Positions 45,920 through 58,339 of a DNA stretch of 64,000 nt are shown one piece after another. Origin of the DNA: Apostichopus japonicus (taxonomy: Eukaryota > Echinodermata > Holothuroidea > Aspidochirotida > Stichopodidae). Position numbers and translations under genes: made by a program. The notes below the pieces were generated by a model. That model saw only the letters and a list, made by a program, of their open reading frames with translations, was not told where the DNA came from and made no database searches. The DNA is taken from contig NC_092571.1 in NCBI RefSeq assembly GCF_037975245.1, positions 13,480,917 through 13,544,916 on the forward strand. Direction: 5' to 3'. Numbering within the stretch: the first letter of the stretch is position 1; each line of letters starts with the position of its first letter.

Positions 45920-46599
45920 CGGTCAATACCGCAGTACAAATTGACCGAAACTAGCGACTTTCTTTTGTTTGTGTAACTTAAGTGATACCGGGTTGGTTAT
46001 CTGAATTAATCAGGTTGTTATTACAAGTTACCGTCGATTCGTCTCTTCCACCCCTTTTCTACTCAGTTCCGACGGTGGCGAGGGGTAAGGTTAACGCTGC
46101 ATATCCAATGCACTAATCACTTAATGATATTTCCATACTGTGTGTATGGAAATGACTTTCAGCAAAAATGGATTACTTTGGTGAACAACCCGCAGCATCA
46201 ACATGTTTAAGGAAATAATTGCTCTATTTATGAGACATATGGGTTAAATTCAGTGTCTGGGGGCTGCCATTTTGATGAGATATAGAAGTATAAGAGATGA
46301 CAGTCATTGCGGTTCATTTTTAGGGGCGAATATTCGCCGTCCAATTGTTTTTACTCTGTTTACCAACTATACTTTTCTATTCATTTTACTCAACGAAGAA
46401 CCTTGGTGGTTGGGGGACTAGTGTATTCAGCCACCGTCCCAGACGATATGTCTGAGACGCGAAAAACACATTCCATACTTGTCTTACGTTTTCGGGAGAT
46501 TACCCCAGCACCAAGATGCTACCAGGCGATGGAAGCATTGCCAAAGACCTTTATATTCGATTCTTATAGATTTATAGATAAAAAGCATTGCAAGTGCCC
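45920..46599. other. Spacer; no gene seen
   Basis: The open frame at 46307-46603 has no recognisable motif and no splice support. Confidence 0.3.
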
Positions 46600-47450
46600 T
46601 TGATTTTTACATTGTGAACTTTTTAAATAAGGTCTATGAAACTGAAATGTCGCCCTCACATTCAAGAGAGAGTTATCTCTTGTTTCTGAATGACAAGTTG
46701 TGGTCTTTAAGCTCCTACATGTGAAATGCTGCTTGTATTCTGTCATTAACATAACGTCCTTTGGGCAATTCTTAAAGGTTAATTAAAGATAGTCTTCACG
46801 TACCCAAACAAGTACCTCATATTTGTGAACGATAAGTAACACGCTCTCCTTACCATTGGCCAATCTTATTGTAATATATGTATTTGAAGACATTGATTAT
46901 ACACGTTGTTGATTTCTACTATTATTTTAACATGTGTTTAGATTACTTCACAGTTAATTATGGGTAGATGTAATGAACAAATTCGACTGCATGTTTCACA
47001 GAATCTATTAAATCTCTTTGAATAAAAGGATCTATATTATTTCTTGTTCCATCGAGTTATACGACTTATTGTATGTTGTGTGAAACATAGAATGTTAACC
47101 CCTCCTATATTTCCTACTTTAACCAACTTCTATATTCCATTTCGTTCATTTAATCGTTTTATACCATCTTAAAAGAATATTACTAATGTCTTAACGTCGC
47201 TAACTTTAAGCAATATTGTTATTTTACAACAGTCAAGTCTTCCAAAATTCCTGCTCTTTTACAACGTTTTCATTTTCAAAGTTGGTCAGCCAGTTGAATT
47301 GGCCCTCTCATGCATTATAATATCACTTTCTACCCCAACATAATATCTCGAGAAAAGCTGCTGCCTCACAAAGATGGTTTCATTTCATGTTCCCGTGTGC
47401 CTCGTAGGCGATAACAAACTATTAATTGGGGCGAATCCATGTTTTGTTTT
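46600..47450. repeat. Local duplication D (partner 49740-50735)
   Basis: Shares (A/C)TCGCCCTCAC(A/T)TTCAAG, GAAATGCTGCTT, AAAGATAGTC(T/G)TCA, GAAAAGCTGCTGCCTCACAAAGA and TTCCCGTGTGC(C/T)TCGTA with 49740-50735 in the same orientation. The partner holds a LINE 3' fragment at about 50190-50355. The corresponding point here (near 47068) is empty. Confidence 0.8.
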
Positions 47451-47464
47451 TTTTAGAAACTGTT

Positions 47465-47695
47465 TGGTCAATGATAACCTGTCCCAGAGACAATCCCTCC
47501 AGTCGGAATCAGTTATATACTGCGCCCAATGACAAGTTACCTCAAAGGTACCCATTTAACCCCTGGGTGGAGAGAGGCAAGTGAGATCAAGCATCTGCCC
47601 AAGGACACAACGTAATGAACTAGGCAGAAATCGAACCAGCAATCCTTGGATCACGATTCCGAGGCCTCAGCCAATTGGTCACCACGCTCTACCAA
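47465..47695 (-). mobile_element. tRNA-derived SINE
   Basis: On the minus strand GGTAGAGCGTGGTGACCAAT and GGCTGAGGCCTCGG precede GCTGGTTCGATTTC (B box). A conserved-looking body follows: GTTGTGTCCTTGGGCAGATG, CTTGCCTCTCTCCACCCAGG and AAATGGGTACC. This body is common in SINEs of marine invertebrates. Copy D of the local duplication ends at it. Confidence 0.7.
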
Positions 47696-47860
47696 AGATT
47701 CTGGACAGCTAACCAAATGGAAATATTCAGTACGCTCTTACGTTAAACAACAACAAAAGAGGAGTATTTCAGGACTGGCAATGATATACAACACTTCTCT
47801 CGGGCTTACTCTAATGACGTCATTGAGATGAAAGAGACCCTAGCAAAGACTTCTTCATAA

Positions 47861-48007
47861 ATGACAGTGACAGTAGATGGAAAATATATCATTCGCGACC
47901 CAAGAACCTTGAAAACAGTGAGCATTAAATGTTGGAACTGTGGAGAGATGGGCCCTTTTCGGAAGGACTGTCCCTACCCCACCCCACCCCATCCCCTCCC
48001 TCCCTGA
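47861..48007 (+). pseudogene. LINE ORF1 fragment with CCHC-like zinc knuckle
   Basis: From ATG 47861 the frame includes VDGKYIIRDPRTLKTVSIK, then CWNCGEMGPFRKDCP. This is a CX2CX4(H)X4C knuckle in which Pro replaces His, so the metal site is probably lost. It fits the gag-like first protein of Tx1-type LINEs. It ends in a C-rich tract. Confidence 0.6.
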
Positions 48008-48149
48008 AAAAGGTTACCCTACAGAGGAGGAATAAAATCAGGAACACGGGAAGTCTGTATTGTAAGACAAAGATGGACTGGTCCACATGGTAAGCCCGTC
48101 GATGTACCACTCTGATGGAAAAGGTTGCATTCTGTGGGTGCGAAAGGTT

Positions 48150-48470
48150 TTTTACGTTAAGCTAGAGCTGGAGGGTGTCGAAGTGAGCATAATTTTAACT
48201 TGACTCACCCTGGGGGAACTGAACGGTACTGAAATACTAAACTCCTCTCATAAACAAAACTCACAACTCAAGCAACCCAAAACAAGGCCGACCGACGGTG
48301 GCAAACAACCGACAACCCTCCCCCCCCAACCCCAACCAAAAAACGTAGAAAAACAACAAGGCAACCCTGGGTCTGTTACCACTACAAATAATTGCTTAAA
48401 TAACAAAAAAGGCCATTTCCTTTCCAGATGAATCACCCCAACCCTCCAGATTGCTCAGACAGACTGTTGC
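48150..48470 (-). mobile_element. Tx1-like LINE fragment, internally deleted
   Basis: The minus-strand frame reads GLGVIHLERKW, LLFKQLFVVVTDPGLPC, matching the reverse transcriptase protein at 30290-31814 (KGGLGVVHLG...LLFKQLFVAVTDPGLPC). It then jumps to a 3'-UTR-like part near 48240. It lies in opposite orientation to the ORF1 fragment at 47861. Confidence 0.75.
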
Positions 48471-49079
48471 ATTCAAGTTGTAAGTTAAGGAATAAAAAAC
48501 AATATTCATAGACGGATGGTGGGTAATTTAATTTCACCAAAAGGTGACGTTTTATCCTGAAATTCCAGTAGATACATTAATTTTGGAAGAAATATTTGCT
48601 GATCTTGAATATTAAAAGGTAATTTCTGGACAGGGAAAGTCACATTCTACATAAACAAACTTTGGTCTGACATTTGGTAAAATGCAGATAGCATTTCAGG
48701 AAAGCAAAATCGGACACTTCAAAACTTTCGACTTTAAATTAAAATTATCATTTTACTTATGCAACCTAATTAACCACATTGTTAATAGAATTTTAATAAT
48801 TAATGGCATTGAAAAAAGTTAATTAGATTAAATTTAAACATTTACTTTAAGCTCAAATATACACGTTTTCGCCTTTTACTTATGGTTTCAAAAATAGTAA
48901 TATTAACAAATAAATCACTATTTGTTAAATGTGATGTAATAACAGCAACCATTGTTCGGTTTGTGAATTAGTTGATAACCTATCAAGAGAAGAAGTTATA
49001 TTTATCGACAATGAATCAAGTTAGGAATTGGATGAAGTATGTATTCATATATTTCGTTCATGGAAAAGTACAATACTTT
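48471..49079. other. AT-rich spacer
   Basis: Nothing supported. Confidence 0.35.
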
Positions 49080-50735
49080 CATCCTACGCATACTGGTTTG
49101 TTTAAGTTTTCAAAAGCATTTGACAGTCACTGCGAAACTCGCAATGGTATATTCTTACTCATGTCTTTGTTACTCCTTTTGTAACCGCATAGCTTTCTGG
49201 AATGTGTTGAAAAGAATCCATACAAAGAAAAAATCTCTGTTCATTCGAGACAGTCGCCAACAACCTAACTTATTAAAAAGAGAATAATAATATAACAGTG
49301 TGCTTTGTTTCGTTCTTGTACATTGTTTGAAAATGAAGGATTCAAAAACAAACAATGAATGAAATGATTTCATCCACGAATCAAAGCAACTATTCAACTC
49401 GTTAGCCGTATGTAGGAAATACAGAAATAGGTTTTACTTTCATAATTGAAGAAATAGTAACTTTCAAAAAGTGAAAATTACAGTTTCTCACGAACGACAT
49501 CAATGAGCATTCTTTGCAATAACTTTCTATAGTTTATATTAACTTTATTTACTTTTTTAAGAAATATTCTACCTGATAAATACACTAAACCGTTCCCATC
49601 TACCACCTATCTGCTCTCGGCTGTCTACAAAATTCAGTTTCATAAGCTGCAACATATCAATCAGAAAAATGTTGTTTGCATTGTTTCTTGCAAATATGTT
49701 CATTCTAGTTATTAAACATAACAAGTGCCATCAATAACTACATTCTGAACTGTTTGAAATTAAGTCTAGAAAAACTTTAACATCGCCCTCACTTTCAAGG
49801 GGAGAATCATCGCTTGTTTGAAAATGAAAAGCTTTGGTCTCTAGGCCCCTGAAATGCTGCTTTGTATATTTTGGTCTATTTTAACAGTAACACTTTATGT
49901 TAATTCAAAGGTAAATAAAGATAGTCGTCATAAACAATATGAACAAAAGGTAACACACTCTGCCTGTCATTGGCAAATCATTATATCTGTCTTAAGACGA
50001 TATATATACACGAAATTAATACACACTTAGTTTCTATCATTACGTGTAGAGGTTTTTTCAAGACTCTCAGTTTATGGATAAAAATGTAGTGAACAAATAC
50101 TACCGCATGTTTCACAATATCTACTAAATATCTTTTAATAAAGAGATTTTTATTATTTCTTTCCTATTCTTTATACTTGTTGATCATCGGGTTTTACGTG
50201 ACCCGCCCTGCGGGATCCAAAACGTCACGGCCAAACGGCACTACCCAACCATCCCATTCTGACAAACAAAACTTAAGTCAAGCGAGCCAAAAAAGTAAAT
50301 ACGCCCACCTACCTGCAGAGACAACCCAACCAACCACCCACTCAAACATACAGACAGTAAGTGTATGCTGTGTGAATAATGAAATGTAAATCCCTCACTA
50401 CTTATCCTTAAACGCTACCCAAGCATCTATCATCCATTTCGTTTCCCATCTTACAAGAATATTTTTAGTGTCTTAACGTTCCTAAGTTTTAAACACTATT
50501 ACTATTTAACATGAGTTACGTGTCCCAGTTCCTACTCTCTTTGAACATTCAAAGTTGGCGTACTAGTTTAATTAGCCCTCTCATTTCTTATAATATCACT
50601 TTCTTCCCAACATATGTTTTCAAGAAAAGCTGCTGCCTCACAAAGATTGTATCTCATTGATATGTTCCCGTGTGCTTCGTAAGCAATATCAAGCAACTTT
50701 CAATTGGAGCTAATCCATATTTTTTTAAGGAAAGG
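49080..50735. repeat. Local duplication C (pairs with block A/B and with D)
   Basis: The left part (49105-49530) matches 3205-3245 and 4920-5230 (and 62300-62590): TTTCAAAAGCATTTG, AATGTGTTGAAAAGAA(T/C)CC and AAACAATGAATGAAATGA. The right part (49740-50735) matches 46600-47450. This third copy implies repeated duplication of the receptor locus with large deletions. Confidence 0.7.
50190..50355 (-). mobile_element. Tx1-like LINE 3' end fragment
   Basis: TTTTACGTGACCCGCCCTGC, then CACGGCCAAACGGCACTACC, is the LINE 3' end. It is short (about 165 bp) and absent from the paralogous site near 47068, so it inserted after the C/D duplication. Confidence 0.8.
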
Positions 50736-50801
50736 GATGGGCCCTTGGGTCGTTGAAGCTGCCTCCCATGTAGGCAGGTGGTGTAGACCTCCACTTATGA
50801 A

Positions 50802-50932
50802 TCAGCTGCTGTGATAACAATATTCATCTGGATCGACATCTAATTTAAACTTGAGCAGGTCTTCTACAGTTCTTGAATCGTAAGTTAGCTCACCGATGTC
50901 ATATCGCAGGTCCCGATGAAAGACGAAGAATG
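50802..50932 (-). CDS. Candidate last cytoplasmic exon of receptor gene (block B)
   Basis: On the minus strand a pyrimidine-rich TTTTTTGTCTCGTTGAAG acceptor leads in phase 1 to FFVFHRDLRYDIGELTYDSR, then TVEDLLKFKLDVDPDEYCYH, SS and stop. The acid- and Tyr-rich tail has no known domain. Its phase agrees with the donor of the exon at 51511-51627. It lies downstream of the TM exon at 58022-58106 on the same strand. Linkage to that gene is inferred. Confidence 0.45.
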
Positions 50933-51510
50933 CTTCAACGAGACAAAAAAGTAATATCATTAATAGTTCGATAAGCAGTAACATGATTAATGTTCTTCGA
51001 GATGAAACACAATTGGATCGCTGTATCTATCAGTACGGAGTGCTTGTTAATCGCACCCGTTAAATTTCCTTGAATACAAAATAAATAATTGCATCTGTAA
51101 CGCAGTAACGATGCACGCAACATGGATAGAGAAAAAAGCCTGCTCGTAACGCATTTATTGAACATGCCGTGGTCTCTCATGTTCATGAAGTATTTGCGTG
51201 TGAGTTGCCAACGTTTTCTTCTTTGAATACAAATGATATGTTTTTTAATGATTACGTTATATCACTAAGTATATTGATCTATGTGATGTGAATCATAGAT
51301 ATATTCATTTCCAATGAATAACGTGTATTTCTCTCAATCCGCTAAATGTAACCGATTGCAGGTATGAAAGAAGCGTGTCATTATATTGGGCTATGCAGTT
51401 ATAATTTTCCTGCAGATATTCTGTGTGATAAAAGTTGTCATTATATTTTAATAGAGCCATAGATTAAAAGATTAAAAGATAAGTAAGATTACAGATGAAT
51501 AGGTCTTAAC

Positions 51511-51627
51511 CGAGAATCACGTTTGAAGTATATATGTCATCGTAGACATGGGGTGGGGTTTGGGCCGGAGAGGTTGGTGTAGGCTTGGAAGTTTGAAGAA
51601 ATGTTCCAACTTGAAATAATGGCATTC
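51511..51627 (-). CDS. Candidate cytoplasmic exon, Pro/Thr-rich with VYDDIY
   Basis: A TTTTTTTTGTACCAG acceptor enters in phase 1: MPLFQVGTFLQTSKPTPTSP, then AQTPPHVYDDIYTSNVIL, exiting in phase 1 at CTCG/GTTAAG (a weaker donor). If the donor is not used, the frame ends two codons on. VYDDI and YTSNVI are tyrosine-based motifs of the kind SH2 domains bind, though the residue two before the Tyr is His, not the aliphatic residue of a classical ITIM. The TM exon leaves in phase 2, so at least one exon between them is unseen. Confidence 0.45.
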
Positions 51628-52152
51628 CTGGTACAAAAAAAATGATGCAAAATGATGTCAGATTTCCTTTCCACGATAGCCTTACCAAATTTTTTGTGTA
51701 TTTCATATCAATGAAGTCATAAGTGACCACAAAAAACAGGTATAATGCTTGCTATTTGTGTTTTAATCTATCAAGGTTTTATAGTCTGACCTATTTCTAC
51801 CACCGTAAGTTTACTTTATTTAACACCGTAACAATTCCAGGAAAACAAGGCGTAAGGTTCATCGAAAAGTGAGTGCTACGGTGGGTACTAACTTTTTCTA
51901 TATTCGAACATCTTAGATGTTCCTTATAAGTGCTATACTGTGCATATCAGATGAGACTTGTTATAATTATAAATTAAATAATGTGAGAAGTGTTGAAGGT
52001 ACCAAACGAGTGTCACGAGGGTAGTTTCATAAGGTTCCGAGAAGTGCCCTAGGAGAGAGGAAACCTACAGGCAAGGGAAATTGTGATAGGGAAACTAACA
52101 AATTGGAACCTCATTAAGTACCGGGTCAGCGCCACTTCTGATAGAACTCGGG

Positions 52153-52227
52153 TCATCTTTTGGAAAGTTCCTGATAGGTGATCCTGTTTTCTACAGCATC
52201 TCTGTAAATAGCGTGCCAACCGGACAT
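52153..52227 (-). CDS. Candidate cytoplasmic exon with ITIM-like ITYQEL
   Basis: A strong CTATTTTTTCTTTTGCAG acceptor is followed by a frame reading SGWHAIYRDAVENRITYQEL, then SKR and a stop. ITYQEL fits the ITIM pattern (I/V/L/S-x-Y-x-x-L/V/I). The phase (0) does not follow directly from the TM exon (2), and no good donor is seen before the stop. It would need an intervening exon or be an alternative end. The assignment is tentative. Confidence 0.35.
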   Translation of the reverse strand: MSGWHAIYRDAVENRITYQELSKR

Positions 52228-53479
52228 CTGCAAAAGAAAAAATAGTCCGTGATTGGAAAACTTAATAGACCTTTAAACAATGCGGTACATCAAGAGTCGT
52301 GCAATAATGGTGTAAAGATGAAGTATTCAAATTAGTTGAACTAATTTAAACACCATTATGATACAATGCATCGAGATTGACAAATACCAATCAATATATC
52401 TAGACCGCAAATACGCTAAATTAAGTATAATTTTTGAAACACAAATACCAAAACGATACATCTACAACCGTTGAAAGCAATGTGATGAAACAAACCAAAA
52501 TAAGCAATGATGATTAACCTATGCTAATAAAAACAATATAGTTAATCTTACTTAAGAAAAATATAGCATATACGATGTACCTCTAAAACAAGACATCACA
52601 GTATCCCCAACACCAATAGGAATAGATCCATAACTTCTTAAACACCTAGACTATATCTAGAATCAATAAAATGAAAACCTAATATTACAATAAGAAACCA
52701 ATCAAAGGGATATGTACAGAACCGAGGAAAGAAGTAATAGCACATTTGGATTCCTAAAGAATAGTCATAGTAAAATCTATCCTACGGAAAGATCAATACT
52801 TTGAAATCTCTTTCAACTTATTGGCTAGTCAGACGATGCCAAGAAACGTCTCTTAAAGCAAAATATGTTTGTGGGTTTTCAGTTGGGTTTATGGTGGTTG
52901 TTAAACAGACTGGGATTGTTTTTGGTTTTGTTGACCTTTGGTCCGTGTCCGTTTTCTTTGCACGTAAAAAGCACAAAATATGATCACAAATGCTGAATGA
53001 TGATATAAAAAAATATCCTTAATTAGCAAACGATTATCTATAAAGCCTACTCAAATACTTAAAATGACATTTCCAGAACCATGGAAACATTTACAAACCC
53101 TTAAACATAATATAGGAGAATGCAGCCATAATAAACAAAAACTTGTTATCGTCAAGTGTAAGTATTCTACCATTTGGATCTGTTTTTAAAGGTATATTTA
53201 TATTAAATGCTATCATTTTCCCTTCTGTGTTTATCTTGTCATGTGATATACTTAATAACTTAAGATGACTACTGGTTATATCTTTGTCTCTTGTAATTAA
53301 TGTGACCTTAAAGGGTTGTACAGAAAAAAAATCGATTATCGTTATGTATCTAACATAGTTTTAGGACTTTCAAGAATGGATAGACGATAAACTCCTCCTT
53401 CTTCATTCAAATACCGTGTAAGATAAATTTCTTTTCATTTCTGTCAAAGCTTACAAAACTCAAAATCGTTTACATCATT
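52228..53479. other. Noncoding; no feature seen
   Basis: AT-rich, presumably intronic in the block B receptor gene. Confidence 0.35.
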
Positions 53480-53660
53480 GGCTAAGGTCATGTGTAGTAT
53501 CTGTTCTTTTCCCTTTCGAGGGGAATGGTGATGCAAACCCGACGATGATCACACAGTCACAGTCTCGATGCAAGGGGACTGGGGCAGGGAGCTGATCAGT
53601 TGTTTGGTAGTTTAGTTTCGTGCCCAGGGTCTTTCCTGGGCGACTTTTCCTTAATAAAAA
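53480..53660 (+). mobile_element. U2-snRNA-headed SINE-like insertion, copy c
   Basis: Begins GGCTAAGGTCATGTGTAGTA and TCTGTTCTT (U2 from about nucleotide 19 to 47). The TTCCCTTTCGAGGGGAA hairpin, the shared GGTGATGC...GATCACACAGTCACAG body and GTGCCCAGGGTCTTTCCTGG then follow. A T-rich degenerate head may extend to ATCG at 53466. Flanking target duplication is not clear. Confidence 0.75.
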
Positions 53661-54699
53661 GCATTCACAATTATTAAGCATACTTGACGGCCTGAACCGT
53701 TCGCCTGATGTATAATTTATACATGCATGGTCTTCACTTGACCGTCTATACTATGGTGCTTAATATTCATTTCCTTGTTTTTTGTGACAGCATATTAATT
53801 GATATTTTAATAGGGTATAAATAAGAAATTTCTCCGAACGATTAAGCGTTTTATTACAATTGTTATATTATGACTTTGAAAAGTATAGAAATACACACAC
53901 AATGCCAGTTGCGTATAAATAGAAACACTGTTCAAATGAGCATATATAAACTCTCAATAATAGGTGTTTTCGTTTAACGAATATGACACAGAATCACTTT
54001 ATACTTTCACTTATCCAGGTAACAATAGACTATTCACTCTTTGTAGATTTTTACTTTCCCCTCTGTGAATAAATTTGAACAATATTTAGAGGCTTTATTG
54101 ATGCATATTTCTCACTGATCAAAGATACTAACAAAATGCATACATACACGTATCATTTGATACAGGTTCACTATTTATACGTATAATCTACCTTTAGTCA
54201 ATGTTTCATCTGGTTTAACAGTCTATGGGAATCTTAAGATATGAAATGCTATAAGACAAGACACGATTCACTTTATACCACTTTACAATGAATATGTTGA
54301 AAATTCTATTGCCAACGTTCACAAAGGTTGTAGTCACATCCAAGAACCTTATTTGATATACTTTGAGGAAAGCGTAGTGACGACTGCTGCTTAAAGTAAA
54401 CATGCACCCAATATTATGAAGCAATCGAAGCGTTTTACTATTCAATTTATATTATTGTATACTCGTAGACCCCAATACATCCGGCAACAATATAAAAGAT
54501 GTGCACCGTAAGGTTTTTCCTTAATGAGGATTGCTACTAAATTCAGTTCAACATATATTCAACTGTTTTTAAGCGGTTCGTTAACTTTTCGCAGACCTAT
54601 TCTGCAATGTCACTTTCCAGTTAAAAGTTAAGGATTGAAAAACCCAAATTCTATATGTACAAAGGACAATCTCCGTTTTTATTACTCTGCTTTGGTATT

Positions 54700-57310
54700 A
54701 GTAACTATTGAATCAATGATCCATCAGAAAAATGTACGGGCAGATATGTCACCGTTAAGGTACATGTTCGGTGACGTTCAACTATAATCGTAGTACTAAA
54801 TAATATTTACATGAAAGTAAAATATTCCACATCCCAAATATCTCACAACCGAAAACAATCTTTTCATCTGACAGTAGCTTCATTTTGTCAAACAAATCCA
54901 TTCAGTGCTCTCGGGGAAAGACATTATCAGGAACATATCGACGAATTACGCAAGATTACAAAAATCTCCAACTGCTTGTACAAGCTGTATGTTACCTACC
55001 GCAGATTAATGTTGCTGTGTCGCGTTCCTGTAGAATGTTTAGGGCTGGAAATCCTCCGTCAGAGTATCTTCTTGAAATAAATAACGATTGAATCCATATC
55101 TGAAAAAGCATTCCATCGTACACAAACGTACGGACAGATATGTCTCCGGTGTCACACAGCTCGGTAACATTCCACTCAAATCTAAGTACATCTATATGAT
55201 ATTTATATGAAGAAGAAATATCAGAGAAGGCAAAGTCAAATCATAAACGTCGAACGAGAACAGGTTGACCTGATAGTTGATCCATCTTTACTATAAAAAT
55301 AACAATAAGTTCCCTTTGGAAAACGACGCTAGCAGGAACATTACGAAGAATAATATAGAAAATGTAAAATCACTACATTGAACGATTTCGTTTCAATAAA
55401 TATTAACTGTCTTTAAGCTGTGCGTTAACGATGTTACCGCAAACTATTTTTACAATGGCCCGTTCCGTTAAATGATTAGGATCGAACTACCCAAATTCGT
55501 TTAAATATTATCTAAGTACTATATAATATTTACATGGAGAGAGAAACTCATCTCCTACAACCAAAGAACAAACTGTTGATCTGATAGTTGGTCCTCCTTG
55601 ACAATAAAACTATAAACATTTATCCGGGAAATATCGTTAGCAGGAACAAAACAAAGATTAAACCAGAAAAATGGAAATTCTGTGCATAATAAAATTTTAG
55701 TTAAATTAGAATCGAAAACAAATCATGAACTTACGATGGATAATCTCCATGTGAGTATTCTGCTTGGAAGGTGTAACGCTTGAATCTATGATACATATCC
55801 ACAAACAACTGATTGCACGCAATATTACGGCCAGATTTGTCTCCGGTGTGATTTGTCCCCATGAGTTTGAACACTTATCGAAGTACTATATAATACTTTT
55901 ATGAAAAATAAATATCTGAAAAGGCTTCCCATAATACACAGAAGTTTGTACAGATATGTCTCCTGTGTGACACATCTCGCAGACTAAATATTTTTTTGAC
56001 AATTAAATATTTGGAAAGCCAGTCTGACATCCTAAAGACAACAATGCTGATTTTTAGTTAGATTTTTGGCAGCAAAAGTCAAAATCAGCATGCGGAACGT
56101 TTCTCTAGCAGGAGCATTACGAAGAGGAAGACAGGAAAGGTAAAATAATCCATATTGATAAATTTCATTGTAATGAATCATAAAATGTGTTCATCTGGTG
56201 CGTTAGTAACAGAGAATTAATTCTGTTGTCGCATTTTCCACATGGTTTGATAACAAATCGTGAACGTTTTACTGATATTCTCCGTGTGAATATCTACTAG
56301 GAATAAATAACGATTGAAGTTATCATCCAGATCGAAAAGAACATTTCATTGTACCCAAAAGAACAAACAGATATGTAACCGCTCTGTGATATCTCGGTGA
56401 TGTTCAACTCACAATCTAAGTACTATATAATATGTATTTATTAAATATGTAGAAAGACCAGGCCACACAACAGAAAGACAGGCGAATAACAATATGTTGA
56501 TCTCACAGTTGATCCATCTTGACAATACAAAATACAATCAATATTCTTGAGAGAAAAAACCTTTTAATGAACATTTCGAGGAAAAAACAGGAACACTACA
56601 TTTGCAAGAATTCACTTCAAAACATCTTATTTCACATTTAAGCTGTCAGTTAAAGCCGTTCCTGCAGATTTATTTTGCAATGTCGCGTTCCAGTTAAAGA
56701 TTAGAAATAAAAATCCCAAATACAATGAATAATCTCCGTTTGTGTAAGCTACTTGGATTAAGTAGCTATAGAATCCATGATCTATTTCGGAAAGAGCGGA
56801 CAAAATGTGTATGGTGTTTCAAATATAAGTACTATATAATATTAATATGACGAAGACATATCTAGAAAGTCATATATCCTACAACTAAAAAAAGAAAGTG
56901 TAAATCTAATAGTTTGTCCATCTTGACATTAGATAATATAGTCAGTGCCCTAGGAAATGTTAGCAGGATTTTTATGAACAATACATAGAAACAAAGAAAA
57001 TTTCTATATTGTGACATCTCAGTTCAATAGAATGCAAGTGCACTTTCCTTTTTAACATATTTTAGAAGGTGTAGGTTTGAAAGAAAGTATTCTTCCCTAA
57101 ACATATAATCTTTGAATCTAAGATACATCTCCGAGAAAACGGCCGATTGTACGCAATACTACGAACAGATTTGTCTCCGGTGTAAGTCATCCCATGAGTT
57201 TCAACACTAATCTAAGTACTATATATTATTTTTTTATGAAAACGAAATATTTGTAAAGGCGAAGTGATATCTACAGGCAAACAACATATTATTGATTTTT
57301 AGTTAGGCTA
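54700..57310 (-). pseudogene. String of seven or more decayed V-type Ig exon fragments (block B)
   Basis: Fragments near 54700-54940, 55090-55400, 55500-55680, 55730-55910, 56260-56560, 56700-56960 and 57080-57310, about 420 bp apart on average. In the best one the minus strand at 55190-55140 reads VLRFEWNVTELCDTGD, clearly the LRLELNFTEMAHTGD strand of Ig gene 1. GTGCGTTAACG-type 5' flank separates units. All are truncated before the DAGTY strand and carry stops. The string lies in the intron after the TM exon at 58022-58106, as in block A. Confidence 0.7.
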
Positions 57311-57513
57311 TTAATTAGAAGACAGAGGAAGATAAAACCTACAAATTGAAAGAAAATTAATTAAATCGCCAGCTACCTTTTCAGTGTTGCGTTAATAACA
57401 GAAAGTTAGTTGTTGTCCCGTTTTCTAGTTGGAGGTTTAGGATTGAAAAACAAATCATGGAAGTAAGATAAATATTCTCCGCTTCAAATCGCATCAAACA
57501 TCATCGCATTGTA

Positions 57514-57800
57514 CTTTTTACGTGACCCGTCCTGTGGGAACCAAAACGTCACGCCCAAACGGCACTGAGAAACCAACCGCCGCTCATAAACAGAACTCAC
57601 AACCCAAACAAGCCAGAAACAAAAGGCCCACCGACCAGCGGTGACAAACAACCCACCACCTCACACCCGAACATTCAAAGTGCTACAAATGGACGCCCAG
57701 CCCGCAACGAAACAAACTGCCCTCTCCCAGCATACCAGCGCCCGTACAAGGCATTGGCAGACCCAGATAAACTGCAAAGATTACCTTCAACTTTATTATC
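57514..57800 (-). mobile_element. 3' end fragment of Tx1-like LINE (block B)
   Basis: Same fragment as 2745-2991. The sequence after it, CCGCATAAGGGTTTAACTTT, is the empty site for the U2-headed insertion of block A. Confidence 0.8.
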
Positions 57801-58021
57801 CTCCGCATAAGGGTTTAACTTTTGAAAATCATTTGGCAGCCAGTGTGAAACTCACAATGTCATAAATTTTATGACAAGTATGATAGAAAATATATTTATT
57901 CACACGTTCGGAAAGATGAAGATGCATATACACAAGGCATACTTTGAATGAACTTATATGTAGTTTCATTCATAGGTGAACTATTTTCTTCTGTAGATGT
58001 ATGACGTATAACTTTGCTTAC

Positions 58022-58106
58022 CTGTAGACATATAAGATGATTATCACAGAGAGGACGAGTATTGCGGCAATTACGATCATCACCACCGTCATTATGTTCT
58101 TCGTGT
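58022..58106 (-). CDS. Transmembrane exon of Ig-type receptor gene (block B)
   Basis: Acceptor, length (85 bases), phases (1 in, 2 out) and donor are identical to 3501-3585. It encodes TKNIMTVVMIVIAAILVLSV then IIILYVYR. The substitutions keep the helix hydrophobic, as expected under selection. Its Ig exons would lie beyond the right end of the window. Confidence 0.75.
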
Positions 58107-58339
58107 CTGCAGAAATGACAGTAAGATGCACAAATATATTAATATTGAGTAAATCGATTAACTTCACCGCACATGGGTGCATGTTCTTGTGATTTCAACA
58201 TGACATACTTGTGTTTATAACATATGTACTAACTTTGTAAAATGTGATACAATTGGAAATTTGGCTTGGATACAAGATTTCGTCGAATTTATATTTTTCT
58301 TTCTGCACCAATTAAAAATTGCCCAAAGGAGGTAATTTG

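Noticed and set aside
46307-46603. Protein gene of 98 codons
   Set aside because: No recognisable motif, no splice support, and composition like surrounding noncoding DNA.
51511-51560. Classical ITIM or ITAM at VYDDIYTSNVIL
   Set aside because: The residue two before the first Tyr is His and the spacing to a second YxxL/I is wrong for an ITAM; described only as tyrosine-based motifs.
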